In this document: positions 18,461 to 27,512 of the stretch, in pieces | Layout: every line of letters starts with the position of its first letter | Position numbering within the stretch: the first letter of the stretch is position 1 | From: Pseudoalteromonas viridis | GTDB taxonomy: Bacteria > Pseudomonadota > Gammaproteobacteria > Enterobacterales > Alteromonadaceae | Direction: 5' to 3' | Assembly: GCF_017742995.1 (NCBI RefSeq) | Contig: NZ_CP072425.1 | Location: 2,418,001-2,482,000 of the forward strand | DNA: 64,000 nucleotides | The notes under the pieces: generated by a model | Databases searched by the model: none | What the model was told of the DNA's origin: nothing | The model's input: the letters and a program-made list of their open reading frames with translations, nothing else | Program-made: the position numbers and the translations under genes

Positions 18461-18641
18461 TGTCCCCGGCAACGCGGATGCAGATGTCAGTCCTTGAACC
18501 CTAAGGTTCAAGGCGGAAAGCAACAGCCTACCGTAGGCTTCTCGGTACCTGCCGAGCCTGCGCAATAGTAAGCAAACTGCGTTCCTAAGAAAAAGTTATC
18601 GGCTCAGGGACATCATCCACTGTCCAACGTGCTAGGGAACG
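18461..18641 (-). ncRNA. ssrS: 6S RNA
   Basis: The minus strand reads CCCTGAGCCGATA near the 5' end, GAGAAGCCT in the middle and CCTTGAACC...GGTTCAAGG towards the 3' end. These are the conserved blocks of E. coli 6S RNA in the same order. The two ends pair (GUCC near the 5' side with GGAC near the 3' side, and UCCC with GGGA), giving the long closed rod. A TATACT -10 (18647-18652 on the complement) places the 5' end near 18641. Length of about 180 nt matches the family. 6S RNA binds sigma-70 RNA polymerase in stationary phase. Position next to ygfB is conserved in gammaproteobacteria, but zapA, its usual neighbour, is not here. Confidence 0.88.
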
Positions 18642-18861
18642 ATTTCAGTATATAAGACCAAACCGCATCTAGAAACCTTTATTGGCAAATATCCGTAAAA
18701 AGTCGTCCGACTGGCGGTGATTTATGCACTTTTTGTATGGCATCTGAACAACGTAAAAAAGTGCGTAGATTATTTGTACACAAACCGACAAGTCGTTGCT
18801 GTTGCTATACTTCGGGTGGTAGCATTAACTAAGCAGATCAAAGCAAACGAGAACATTATCC

Positions 18862-19419
18862 ATGAGTGAATTAAGAGATTATCAGCAAGCACAGCTACTG
18901 CTGGAACAACACGATATCTACATTGCCCCGGCTGAAGTGCACGGTACCATCAGCGGCTTACTGGCATGTGGCCTGAATATCGAAGAGCAGGAGTACCTGG
19001 GGCTGCTGAGCGATGTCTTTAACGATGGTCAGAAGTTTGCTGCGCCACTGAAAGAATTTTTTGCCGAGCTATATAAACTGGTCGTTGCACATTTTAATGA
19101 TCCAGAGCACCTGTTTGAGCTGTATTTACCCATGGAAGAAAGCCTGAGCGATCAGGCCAATGCCTTGGTGGCCTGGGTGTCTGGGTTTTTACTGGGCTTT
19201 GGCCTCAAGCAAAAAGACTATGGTAAGTTTTCGGCCGACGTAAAGGAAGTGATTGGTGACTTTAGCGAAATCACTAAACTAGATACCCATTTTGACGAAA
19301 GTGAAGAAGACAAACAGGCACTGCATGAGGTGATTGAATACATCCGCGTGTCGGCCCTGTTGTGTTTTGCTGAGCTAGGCAAAGACGCCGCTTCACCGAC
19401 CTCTAAAACAGTGCATTAA
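18862..19419 (+). CDS. ygfB: UPF0149 family protein YgfB
   Basis: This 185-residue acidic cytoplasmic protein of the YecA/YgfB family begins MSELRDYQQAQLLLEQHDIY. It contains the family's SGLLACG and WVSGFLLGFGL segments. It heads a tight operon: pepP starts 3 nt after its stop, followed by ubiH and visC, the classical gammaproteobacterial order. Its biochemical role is not settled. Confidence 0.92.
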   Translation: MSELRDYQQAQLLLEQHDIYIAPAEVHGTISGLLACGLNIEEQEYLGLLSDVFNDGQKFAAPLKEFFAELYKLVVAHFNDPEHLFELYLPMEESLSDQANALVAWVSGFLLGFGLKQKDYGKFSADVKEVIGDFSEITKLDTHFDESEEDKQALHEVIEYIRVSALLCFAELGKDAASPTSKTVH

Positions 19420-19421
19420 TT

Positions 19422-20741
19422 ATGATGATAGCCAACCAGGAATTTGTAACACGCCGCACTGAGCTGCTGGCGCAAATGGATAACAATGCGGTGGCGGTGA
19501 TCCCCGCTGCCGTTGAGTTGACCCGCAGCCGTGATACTGAGTATCCGTTTCGCCAGGACAGCGACTTTTTCTACCTGACCGGGTTTAAAGAGCCCGATGC
19601 GGTGCTGGTGCTTTGCAAAGACAAAGACGGCACCCCACAACAAACGCTGTTTTGTCGTAATAAAGACAAGCTAGCCGAGATCTGGCACGGCCGCCGCATG
19701 GGTCACGAAAAAGCCAAAACCGCTTTAGAGCTGGACCAGACCTTTCCTTTGAGTGAACTGGATGAGGAGTTGCTGAACCTGGTTAATGGCCGTAAGGCAC
19801 TTTACTATGGTCAGGGCACATATACCGCGTTTGACGATAAAATCTGGGCCTTACTTGGCACTTTGCGTGGCGCGCCGAAAAAAGGCTACCGGGCACCAGA
19901 AATCATCAAAGATGTGCGCCCGTTACTACACGAGATGCGCTTGTTTAAGTCAGACGCTGAAATAGCGGTGATGCGCAAAGCGGGCGAGATCAGTGCAGAT
20001 GCCCACAAGCGTGCCATGCAGTTTGCAAAGCCCGGTGCCACCGAGTTCCAGCTGGAAGCCGAAATTCACCACCATTACGCCATGAATGGCGCCCGCCATC
20101 CGGCCTATGGCACCATAGTGGGCTCGGGTAACAACGCCAATATTTTGCACTATACCGACAATTGCGACGAATTAACCGATGGTGATTTGATCCTGATCGA
20201 CTCAGGCTGTGAACTTGAAGGGTATGCTGCCGACATTACGCGTACTTTCCCGGTAAATGGTCGCTTTAGCGCGCCGCAAAAAGCCGTGTATGAACTGGTA
20301 CTGGCCTCTCAGCAGGCCGCTTTTGAACAGGTTAAACCAGGCGGCACTTTGGTCAAAGCCAATGAAGCCGCAATGCGGGTGATGACCGAAGGGCTGATTG
20401 AGCTGGGTATTTTGGCCGGTGAAGTCGATGAATTGCTCGACAAGCAAGCCTGCAAAGCCTTTTATATGCATGGCCTGGGCCACTGGCTGGGGCTGGATGT
20501 GCACGATGTGGGCGAATACAAGCTGGATGAAGCCGACAGACCATTTGAGCCGGGTATGGTGCTGACCATAGAGCCGGGCCTGTACTTTGACGAAGATGCC
20601 GAAGTACCCGAACAATTTAAGGGCATTGGCGTGCGCATTGAAGATGACTTGCTGATCACCGCGGATGGCTTTGAAAACCTCACCGCTGGGGTGCCTAAAA
20701 CCATTGCTGAGATTGAAGCCTTAATGCGCTCAGGCGAATAA
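19422..20741 (+). CDS. pepP: Xaa-Pro aminopeptidase P
   Basis: This M24-family metallopeptidase of 439 residues removes N-terminal residues preceding proline. The N-terminal creatinase-like domain starts TRRTELLAQMDNNAV and has the typical QDSDFFYLTGF. The C-terminal pita-bread fold carries the metal ligands in LIDSGCELEGYAADITRTF, HGLGHWLGLDVHD, TIEPGLY and GIGVRIEDD. It is the second gene of the ygfB-pepP-ubiH-visC operon. Confidence 0.95.
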   Translation: MMIANQEFVTRRTELLAQMDNNAVAVIPAAVELTRSRDTEYPFRQDSDFFYLTGFKEPDAVLVLCKDKDGTPQQTLFCRNKDKLAEIWHGRRMGHEKAKTALELDQTFPLSELDEELLNLVNGRKALYYGQGTYTAFDDKIWALLGTLRGAPKKGYRAPEIIKDVRPLLHEMRLFKSDAEIAVMRKAGEISADAHKRAMQFAKPGATEFQLEAEIHHHYAMNGARHPAYGTIVGSGNNANILHYTDNCDELTDGDLILIDSGCELEGYAADITRTFPVNGRFSAPQKAVYELVLASQQAAFEQVKPGGTLVKANEAAMRVMTEGLIELGILAGEVDELLDKQACKAFYMHGLGHWLGLDVHDVGEYKLDEADRPFEPGMVLTIEPGLYFDEDAEVPEQFKGIGVRIEDDLLITADGFENLTAGVPKTIAEIEALMRSGE

Positions 20742-20760
20742 ATACAAGCAGGAGCAACAC

Positions 20761-21933
20761 TTGCAACACTTTGATGTGTTAATCGTGGGTGGTGGTATGG
20801 CCGGTGCCACCGCTGCCGTCACGATCAAAAAACAGCTTCCCGACAGCCGCATCGCGGTGATCGAAGCCTTTGAGCCCAAAACAGCTCATCACCCCAGCTT
20901 TGACGACCGCAGTCTGGCACTGGCCGAGCAGTCGGTCTCTTACTTGCGTACACTCGGGTTATTTGACCCGCACTGGGATTTTGCAGAGCCAATTACTCAG
21001 GTGCATGTTTCAGACCGCGGCCACTTTGGCAAAACCACCATCACCTGTGAAGAGTTTGCGGTAGAGGCGCTGGGTTATGTGGTTGAAGTGAATCCTTACG
21101 GCGCGTATTTGCATCAGCAACTGAGCAAGCTGGATATCGCCCTGTATTGCCCGGCCAAAATAACTGGTTTGCATCAGCAGCAGACACAGGTCGATGTAGA
21201 GCTCGACAGCGGTGAAACGCTGACGGGTAAGCTATTGGTGGTGGCCGATGGTGCGCAATCGCCGACCCGCAGCAAGCTGAATATTGGCTTTGACAGTGTG
21301 GCTTATGAACAGGGCGCCCTGATAGCCAATGTGCAGATAAGCGATAAGCATCAGGGGCAGGCGTTTGAGCGTTTTACCGAGCATGGCCCGATGGCCCTGC
21401 TGCCGATGAGCAACAACCGCTACTCTCTGGTGTGGTGTATGCCGCAGCAGGAACTCGATACGTTGCGAGAATGCGATGATGCAAAGTTTCTGGCGCGTTT
21501 GCAAAGCGCATTTGGCTATCGCGCCGGGATGTTTGAACGGGTTGGCAGGCGCACCAGTTATCCGCTGATTTTAGGCCGCGTTGAGCAGCTGGTGCATCAT
21601 CGCTGTGTGCTCATTGGCAACGCCGCGCATGCCATTCATCCCATTGCCGGGCAGGGCTTTAATCTGGGATTACGCGACATTCAGGCGCTGGTTGCGCAGC
21701 TGCAACAGACAGACCGCGAGCAGTGGGGCAGTCATGCGTTCACACAAGGCTACAAAACTGCGCGCGAGTCAGACATAAACCGTGTCATGACACTGACTGA
21801 CTCTTTGGTCAGACTGTTTTCCAATGATTCCCGTATGCTGGCACTGGGACGCAGTTGTGGCCTGCTGTCGATGAGCCTGTTCTCACAACTGAAAGCGCCA
21901 CTGGCGCGACAACTCATGGGACGAACCCTGTAA
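20761..21933 (+). CDS. ubiH: 2-octaprenyl-6-methoxyphenol hydroxylase (UbiH)
   Basis: This FAD-dependent aromatic hydroxylase of ubiquinone biosynthesis has 390 residues and a TTG start preceded by AGGAG. The dinucleotide motif VGGGMAGA is at the N-terminus, the DG motif in VADGAQSP, and the second FAD motif reads LIGNAAHAIHPIAGQGFNLG. The GNAAH form and HPIAGQGFN are typical of UbiH. It is in operon with pepP and visC, 19 nt after pepP. Confidence 0.93.
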   Translation: MQHFDVLIVGGGMAGATAAVTIKKQLPDSRIAVIEAFEPKTAHHPSFDDRSLALAEQSVSYLRTLGLFDPHWDFAEPITQVHVSDRGHFGKTTITCEEFAVEALGYVVEVNPYGAYLHQQLSKLDIALYCPAKITGLHQQQTQVDVELDSGETLTGKLLVVADGAQSPTRSKLNIGFDSVAYEQGALIANVQISDKHQGQAFERFTEHGPMALLPMSNNRYSLVWCMPQQELDTLRECDDAKFLARLQSAFGYRAGMFERVGRRTSYPLILGRVEQLVHHRCVLIGNAAHAIHPIAGQGFNLGLRDIQALVAQLQQTDREQWGSHAFTQGYKTARESDINRVMTLTDSLVRLFSNDSRMLALGRSCGLLSMSLFSQLKAPLARQLMGRTL

Positions 21934-21942
21934 GGAATAATC

Positions 21943-23109
21943 ATGCAGCAAGTACAAGTGTGCATAGTCGGTGGTGGGTGTGTCGGCCTGGCTTTAGCGC
22001 TGGGTCTGGCAAAGAACAATATCTCGGTGATGGTGCTGGATGCCGGTCCTGAACCTCAACCACTGAGCGAGGCCTATGGCGCGCGGGTCAGTGCCATCAG
22101 TTTGGCCAGCCAGAGCCTGTTTGAGTCCTTAGGCGTGTGGGATGCCATAAAGGCGCAGCGAGCCACAGCTTATCGTAAAATGTCGGTATGCGACGCCGAC
22201 AGCTTTGGCCGCATTCAGTTTAACGCGCAGCAGCTGGCCTTGCCCGAACTTGGCCATATTATCGAAAACGATGCTATTCGTTTTGCCCTATATCAGGCCT
22301 TGCAGCAGCACAGCCAGGCGAGTTTATTGTTTGGCAGTCGTTATCAGTCTATCCACCAGACTGACAGCGATGTGTTGATCACGCTGGAGCAGGGCACGCC
22401 CGTGATGGCCAAATTGCTGGTTGCAGCAGACGGTGCTAACTCAGGGGTACGTAGCCAGTTTAACTTGCCGATCAGCTTCTGGGATTATGATCATCACGCC
22501 ATTGTGGCCACCATCAAAACCGAGCAACCGCACGATGCCACAGCGCGTCAGGTGTTTTTGCCGGATGGTCCGCTGGCGTTGCTGCCTTTATCTGACTCCC
22601 ACACCCAGTCAATCGTCTGGTCCACCGCACCTGAACACGCCCGCGAGTTGATGGCCATGGATGAGCAGAACTTCAATAAAGCCTTGAGCGCGGCCAGCGA
22701 CCTGCAATGCGGATTATGTAAGGTGCAGGGCGAGCGCGCTGTATTCCCGCTGACCATGCGTTACGCACAGCAGTGGCTGACCGGCAAAGTGGTGTTAATG
22801 GGCGATGCCGCACACACCATCCACCCGCTTGCCGGGTTGGGGATGAACCTGGGCCTTAAAGATGCTGCACATCTGATCAACGCACTCTGCGAAGACAGTG
22901 AGGAGTTTGCCGCTCACCGTACATTGCGCGAGTACGAACGCACCCGCAAACTCGATGCACAAAAACACATTGCCATGATGCAGGGCTTAAAAGAATTGTT
23001 CAGCGGCAGTCACCCACTGAAAAAGTTAGTCCGTGGTGTGGGTTTGAATGTGGTAGATAACCTCGGCCCCATTAAAGACCTGTTTGTACAACAAGCCATC
23101 GGCGAATAA
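21943..23109 (+). CDS. visC: FAD-dependent hydroxylase of the UbiH/UbiF/VisC family (UbiI-like)
   Basis: This paralogue of the preceding gene (388 residues) has the same FAD architecture: VGGGCVGLALALGL, VAADGANSGVRSQF, and MGDAAHTIHPLAGLGMNLG. VisC/UbiI performs C5 hydroxylation in ubiquinone synthesis. Its position, last in ygfB-pepP-ubiH-visC, supports this assignment over UbiF. The start at 21943 follows a GTAAGGAATAATC ribosome site. Confidence 0.9.
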   Translation: MQQVQVCIVGGGCVGLALALGLAKNNISVMVLDAGPEPQPLSEAYGARVSAISLASQSLFESLGVWDAIKAQRATAYRKMSVCDADSFGRIQFNAQQLALPELGHIIENDAIRFALYQALQQHSQASLLFGSRYQSIHQTDSDVLITLEQGTPVMAKLLVAADGANSGVRSQFNLPISFWDYDHHAIVATIKTEQPHDATARQVFLPDGPLALLPLSDSHTQSIVWSTAPEHARELMAMDEQNFNKALSAASDLQCGLCKVQGERAVFPLTMRYAQQWLTGKVVLMGDAAHTIHPLAGLGMNLGLKDAAHLINALCEDSEEFAAHRTLREYERTRKLDAQKHIAMMQGLKELFSGSHPLKKLVRGVGLNVVDNLGPIKDLFVQQAIGE

Positions 23110-23200
23110 CCATTACAGATGGGCTGCTTTGTGCCAAACAAGCAGCCCGCTTACACCTGCAGGGTTGAGCATCAAACACAACTTTTGAAACTCAACTCCC

Positions 23201-24125
23201 GTCATCCCACATTCGATGCGGGAACTTCCAACAGGCGATTTGGTGGCAAAAAATACACCTGCGCTGAACTCAAATAGTTCCCGGCTCGGGGGCCGGGATG
23301 ACGGTGTGTAGGCATGCCTATTGGGACCCATAATAGACAGAGTGTAAAGCGGCTAGGCAACTCAGGAGTGACACCAATTACACCTATTCCCACATTCACA
23401 GCCTGTCATCCCGCACTCGATGCGGGATCTGCTAACAGGCTACTCAGGAGTGACACCAATAACACCCATTCCCAAATACATAGCCTGTCATCCCGCACTT
23501 GATGCGGGATCTACCAGCAGGCGACCTGGTGGCTAAAAAATGCGCTTAAGCTGAATTCAAATAGTTCCCGGCTCGGGGGCCGGGATGACGGCGTGTAGGC
23601 ACACCGATTAGGAGTGATAATCGAGGGATCAGGCGACTCAATACTGCTTGTAAGTACCAACTCTCGCATCCATCCTTAGTCATCCCGCACTCAATGCGGG
23701 ATCTGCTAACAGGCGACTCAGGAGTGACACCATTAACACCCATTCCCACATACACACCCCGTCATCCCGCACTTGATGCGGGACCTACTAACAGGCGACT
23801 CAGGAGTGACACCAATAACACCCATTCCCAAATGCACAGCCTGTCACCCGCACTTGATGCGGGAACTACCAGCAGGCGACCTGGTGGCTAAAAAATGCGC
23901 TTAAGCTGAATTCAAATAGTTCCCGGCTCGGGGCCGGGATGACGGCGTGTAGGCACACCGATTAGGAGTGATAATAGAGGGGCCAGGCGACTCAATACTG
24001 CCTGTAAGCACCAACTCTCGCATCCATCCTTAGTCATCCCGCACTCGATGCGGGATCTGCTAACAGGTGACTCAGGAGTGACACCAATAACACCCATTCC
24101 CACATACGCCACCCGTCATCCCGCA
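23201..24125. repeat. Array of 82-bp and about 190-204-bp related repeats
   Basis: Units begin GTCATCCCGCACTNGATGCG. Short units start at 23405, 23679, 23761 and 24033, and each is followed by the next unit exactly 82 bp later. Long units start at 23201, 23487 and 23843 (204, 192 and 190 bp) and add the palindrome TTCCCGGCTCGGGGGCCGGG. The order is long-short-long-short-short-long-short, with a truncated start at 24115. There are no unique spacers and no gene. It fills the space between visC and the LysR gene. Confidence 0.85.
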
Positions 24126-24142
24126 GTTCTCAAAAGCAGTGC

Positions 24143-24988
24143 TTACCCCAAGCGCAGTGCAATAAACTCGGCCAGCTTATTCACCGCGTGGGCGGATTCC
24201 TGAGTATTTTTCACCAGGCTGATCCCAATCTGGCCAAGCTCGGGCAAAAACGCTGTCTGGGCCTGGTAACTGAGCGTAGCCGGCACGGTGCTTTTAGCCA
24301 GCACTGTAATGCCCAGGCCTTCTCTAAGCGCGGCCGTCAGCCCCGTTAAATCGGCATTACTATACACAATGCGGTATTGCAGCCCGGCTTGTTGTAGCGC
24401 CTCAATGGCACGGCGGCGATAAATGCAGCCCTCCGGCGCCGTGACTAAAGTGACTATCTGTTGTTGTGCCAGAGACAGGTCGCCCACCCATACCAGCTGG
24501 TCCTGCATAAACACTGGATAATTCGACGAATTGAGATCTTCGTTCAGTGCCAGCACCAAATCGAACTGGTCCTGCCTTGAGACCGACAATAGATGTTTAC
24601 TGAGCCGGGATTTCACCTCCAGCGCCACGTCCGGATATAAAGACACAAAGTCGCCGATGATGGCGGGCAGAATGCGCGCGGCAAACTCACTGGGAATGCC
24701 CAGACGCACCCGGCCGGTAACGCTCTCTGAGGTAAATTGCTGAATGATCCCATCGTTGAATTGCAGCATTTGCTTGGCCTGAGGCAGCAGCAGCTCGCCA
24801 TACTGGTTGAGCACCTGTCGCTGGCCCTGCTTTTTAAACAGTTTACAGCCCAGCTGCTCTTCAAGGCGTTTTATCTGCAAGCTCACCGCTGGCTGAGACA
24901 GGCCCAGCAGCTCGCCAGCCTTGGCAAAACCACCCACTTCAACCACAGTTACCAGGGTGCGCAGACCATCAATCGATAAGTTTTTCAT
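24143..24988 (-). CDS. LysR-family transcriptional regulator
   Basis: This 281-residue protein has an N-terminal winged helix (IDGLRTLVTVVEVGGFAKAGELLGLSQPAVSLQIKRLEEQLG) and a substrate-binding domain. The N-terminus resembles the LrhA/PecT-like group more than GcvA. It is divergent from the GcvT-like gene and gcvT-gcvH, with a palindrome (25030-25047) between them, so it could control that operon. This is inference from position. Confidence 0.88.
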   Translation of the reverse strand: MKNLSIDGLRTLVTVVEVGGFAKAGELLGLSQPAVSLQIKRLEEQLGCKLFKKQGQRQVLNQYGELLLPQAKQMLQFNDGIIQQFTSESVTGRVRLGIPSEFAARILPAIIGDFVSLYPDVALEVKSRLSKHLLSVSRQDQFDLVLALNEDLNSSNYPVFMQDQLVWVGDLSLAQQQIVTLVTAPEGCIYRRRAIEALQQAGLQYRIVYSNADLTGLTAALREGLGITVLAKSTVPATLSYQAQTAFLPELGQIGISLVKNTQESAHAVNKLAEFIALRLG

Positions 24989-25029
24989 ATTAATAAAATC
25001 AATTTATAAAACCCAAATACATTAATATT

Positions 25030-25047
25030 ATTTATCAAACGATAAAT
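25030..25047. promoter_or_regulatory. Palindrome, candidate LysR operator
   Basis: ATTTATC-AAAC-GATAAAT is a perfect 7-bp inverted repeat with a 4-nt centre between the divergent LysR and GcvT-like genes. It lies 10-27 nt upstream of the -35 at 25057, a usual place for a LysR site. Confidence 0.5.
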
Positions 25048-25056
25048 AAATACAAT

Positions 25057-25085
25057 TTGTTGTTGCGATAGCGGATCCCTATACT
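25057..25085 (+). promoter_or_regulatory. Sigma-70 type promoter of the GcvT-like/gcv operon
   Basis: TTGTTG (25057-25062) and TATACT (25080-25085) are separated by 17 bp, about 33 nt before the first start codon. Confidence 0.55.
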
Positions 25086-25117
25086 TTTGGGCATCTTAAT
25101 TTCATCAGGATAGTCGC

Positions 25118-25708
25118 ATGATGAGCACGCCAATCATCTTCGCTAAGCACCGTTTAGGTACGGTGGCGGCGGAAAATCGCATTTTCTCGCCACAGGATCT
25201 GGTTGTACTGGATTTCAGCGGATTTGAAACCACACCTTTTTTAAATCAGGAGCTGGGGCTGAACCTCAACAAACTGATGGCACCCGGACTGGGTGTACAG
25301 GGTCTGCTGGCAGGCGGCCAGTCATTTGCTGTGTATTACTTCAGCGAAACAGCCTACCGTTTTGTGCTGAGCGAAGACGCTGCACAAGCACTCACTGCGC
25401 TGGTAAGTAAACACGACAGCGACTACGACATTGAATTAGTGCGCCGCAGCGACTTAGCCATTACGCAATTGAGCGGTGAGGCTGCGCTTGAGACAGTGCT
25501 GAGCAGCTTTTCACTGACGCCGGGTCTGCAAATTTCCGACTTGCAGGCCTGCTATGGTAAACAAAGTGGTGAGGTGTTCGTCACCACGTTAGTCCAGCAG
25601 GATCAGCAGCAGTATCAGCTAATCGCACAACAAGACACACTGAGCCTGTGGCAGGCAAAACTGGCTGAGCAGGGTTTTGCTCATTCAGACGAACACGCAC
25701 CAAATTAA
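25118..25708 (+). CDS. Short GcvT-like paralogue of unknown function
   Basis: This 196-residue protein is encoded just upstream of gcvT. Read against the GcvT below, several blocks line up in order. They are VLDFSGFETTPFL with Gcv[30 protein letters not shown] with [17 protein letters not shown], and YYFSETAYRFVLS with [34 protein letters not shown] block also lines up with [20 protein letters not shown]. It stops before the GcvT C-terminal barrel. It could be a SoxG- or YgfZ-like folate-binding remnant serving glycine or sarcosine metabolism. Homology is my reading; function is unknown. Confidence 0.7.
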   Translation: MMSTPIIFAKHRLGTVAAENRIFSPQDLVVLDFSGFETTPFLNQELGLNLNKLMAPGLGVQGLLAGGQSFAVYYFSETAYRFVLSEDAAQALTALVSKHDSDYDIELVRRSDLAITQLSGEAALETVLSSFSLTPGLQISDLQACYGKQSGEVFVTTLVQQDQQQYQLIAQQDTLSLWQAKLAEQGFAHSDEHAPN

Positions 25709-25788
25709 CCCCACTCACCGGTGTTGCATCGGTGAACACGCATCCGGAAGAAACTGGATGGGTGATGACAATAAAGTGAAGGAAGAGT

Positions 25789-26871
25789 ATGACTTCTAAA
25801 ACAGTACTGCATGCCAAGCACCTAGAAGCTGGCGCGAAAATGGTCGATTTCCACGGTTGGGAAATGCCAATCAACTATGGCTCGCAAATCGAAGAGCACA
25901 ACGCCGTGCGTCAAGACGCAGGTATGTTTGACGTGTCTCACATGACCATTGTCGATGTAAAAGGTGCCGATGCCCAGGCATTCTTGCGCAAGCTGGTTGC
26001 CAATGATGTGGCAAAACTGAAAGTAGCAGGTAAAGCGCTTTACACTGGCATGCTGAACGAGCAGGGTGGTGTGATTGATGATTTGATCATCTACTTCTTC
26101 ACAGAAACTGAGTATCGTCTGGTTGTAAACTCTGCAACGCGCGAAAAAGACTTAGCACACATGAACGCGGTTGCTGCCGACTTTGATGTGGCCATCACTG
26201 AGCGTCCTGAGTACGCGATGATTGCGGTACAGGGTCCAAATGCCAAAGCCAAAACAGCCACTATCCTGAGCGATGTACAAAACGCAGCAGTAGAAGGCAT
26301 GAAGCCGTTCTTTGGCGTACAAGCCGAAGAGCTGTTCATTGCCACCACGGGCTACACAGGTGAAGACGGCTATGAAATCGTTGTACACAATGATGATGCA
26401 GCGCAACTGTGGCAAAAATTATTAGACGCGGGCGTGAGTCCGGCTGGCCTAGGTGCACGTGATACGCTACGTTTAGAAGCGGGCATGAACCTTTACGGCT
26501 CAGATATGGATGAAAGCGTTTCTCCACTGGCTGCTAACATGGCGTGGACCATTGCGTGGGAGCCGGCAGAGCGTGACTTTATCGGTCGTAAAGTGATTGA
26601 GCAGCAACGTGCTGACAAGAGCACTGACAAGCTGGTTGGCCTGGTACTTGAGAGCAAAGGCGTGCTGCGCGGTGGCTCTAAAGTTATCGTAGAAGGTGGC
26701 GAAGGTGTTATCACTTCTGGTACATTCTCGCCAACGTTAGGCTTTAGCGTAGCTTTGGCCCGTGTGCCTCGCTCTACGGGTGACACCGCTCAGGTTGAAA
26801 TGCGCAAAAAGCTGGTAGACGTTAAAGTGGTTAAACCTTGCTTTGTACGCAATGGTAAGTCGGTTCTGTAA
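25789..26871 (+). CDS. gcvT: Glycine cleavage system T protein (aminomethyltransferase)
   Basis: GcvT transfers the aminomethyl carbon from lipoyl-GcvH to tetrahydrofolate, releasing ammonia. This 360-residue protein opens with [24 protein letters not shown] and DVSHM. The folate-binding region ([15 protein letters not shown]) and the [19 protein letters not shown] motif are present. It has a strong ribosome site (GAAGGAAG), with gcvH 62 nt downstream. Confidence 0.96.
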   Translation: MTSKTVLHAKHLEAGAKMVDFHGWEMPINYGSQIEEHNAVRQDAGMFDVSHMTIVDVKGADAQAFLRKLVANDVAKLKVAGKALYTGMLNEQGGVIDDLIIYFFTETEYRLVVNSATREKDLAHMNAVAADFDVAITERPEYAMIAVQGPNAKAKTATILSDVQNAAVEGMKPFFGVQAEELFIATTGYTGEDGYEIVVHNDDAAQLWQKLLDAGVSPAGLGARDTLRLEAGMNLYGSDMDESVSPLAANMAWTIAWEPAERDFIGRKVIEQQRADKSTDKLVGLVLESKGVLRGGSKVIVEGGEGVITSGTFSPTLGFSVALARVPRSTGDTAQVEMRKKLVDVKVVKPCFVRNGKSVL

Positions 26872-26933
26872 CGCACAGAGCACAATAGAATAACGGGCGA
26901 TGGCCCACATAAATCGACCAAAGGAACAATAAA

Positions 26934-27323
26934 ATGAGCAACATTCCTAGCGAGTTAAAGTACGCAACGTCTCACGAGTGGGTTCGCGCTGAAGGCGACG
27001 GCACTTACACTGTTGGCATCACTGAGCATGCGCAGGAACTTTTGGGTGACATGGTATTCGTTGACCTGCCTGACGTAGGTGACGAAGTTGACGCTGGTGA
27101 AGACTGCGCGGTTGCTGAGTCTGTAAAAGCCGCTTCTGACATCTACGCGCCAATCGGCGGCGAGATCGTGGCTATCAACGAAGAGCTTGAAGACTCTCCT
27201 GAATCAGTCAACAACGACCCTTACGGTGACGGCTGGTTGTTCCGTGTTAAAGCGTCTGACGAAAGCGAACTTGAAAACCTGCTTGACGCAGAAGGCTACG
27301 AAGCCAACATCGACGAAGACTAA
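26934..27323 (+). CDS. gcvH: Glycine cleavage system H protein (lipoyl carrier)
   Basis: This 129-residue carrier shuttles the aminomethyl group between GcvP and GcvT. The lipoylated Lys is K65 in [12 protein letters not shown]. It begins with the usual YATSHEWVR and ends with the family's DGWLF and EYE-like region. It is followed by a perfect terminator before gcvP. Confidence 0.96.
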   Translation: MSNIPSELKYATSHEWVRAEGDGTYTVGITEHAQELLGDMVFVDLPDVGDEVDAGEDCAVAESVKAASDIYAPIGGEIVAINEELEDSPESVNNDPYGDGWLFRVKASDESELENLLDAEGYEANIDED

Positions 27324-27340
27324 TTCGTTGTAGATACCAT

Positions 27341-27364
27341 AAAAGCCCCCTGCGTGGGGCTTTT
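27341..27364 (+). terminator. Rho-independent terminator between gcvH and gcvP
   Basis: AAAAGCCCC (27341-27349) pairs with GGGGCTTTT (27356-27364) around a short loop, giving a perfect 9-bp stem ending in a T-run. It would split gcvT-gcvH from gcvP or attenuate read-through. Confidence 0.85.
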
Positions 27365-27512
27365 ATAGTTGCGCCACGACGTTAAGGCGTGGCAACACCG
27401 TTAAACTCTGTGACTGTTACCAAGGTATTTTCGTCGCACTGCGCATTAAGGTGCAGGTCGTCGAGCAACAGTGACACCCCCATTTTTACTTGGATCATAG
27501 GAATCTGGACAC

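Noticed and set aside
23201..24125. CRISPR-like array downstream of visC
   Set aside because: Units are contiguous with no unique spacers, unit length is 82-204 bp, and no cas genes are present.
25709..25788. Glycine riboswitch upstream of gcvT
   Set aside because: Two small hairpins are present, but the conserved aptamer segments of glycine riboswitches are not seen.
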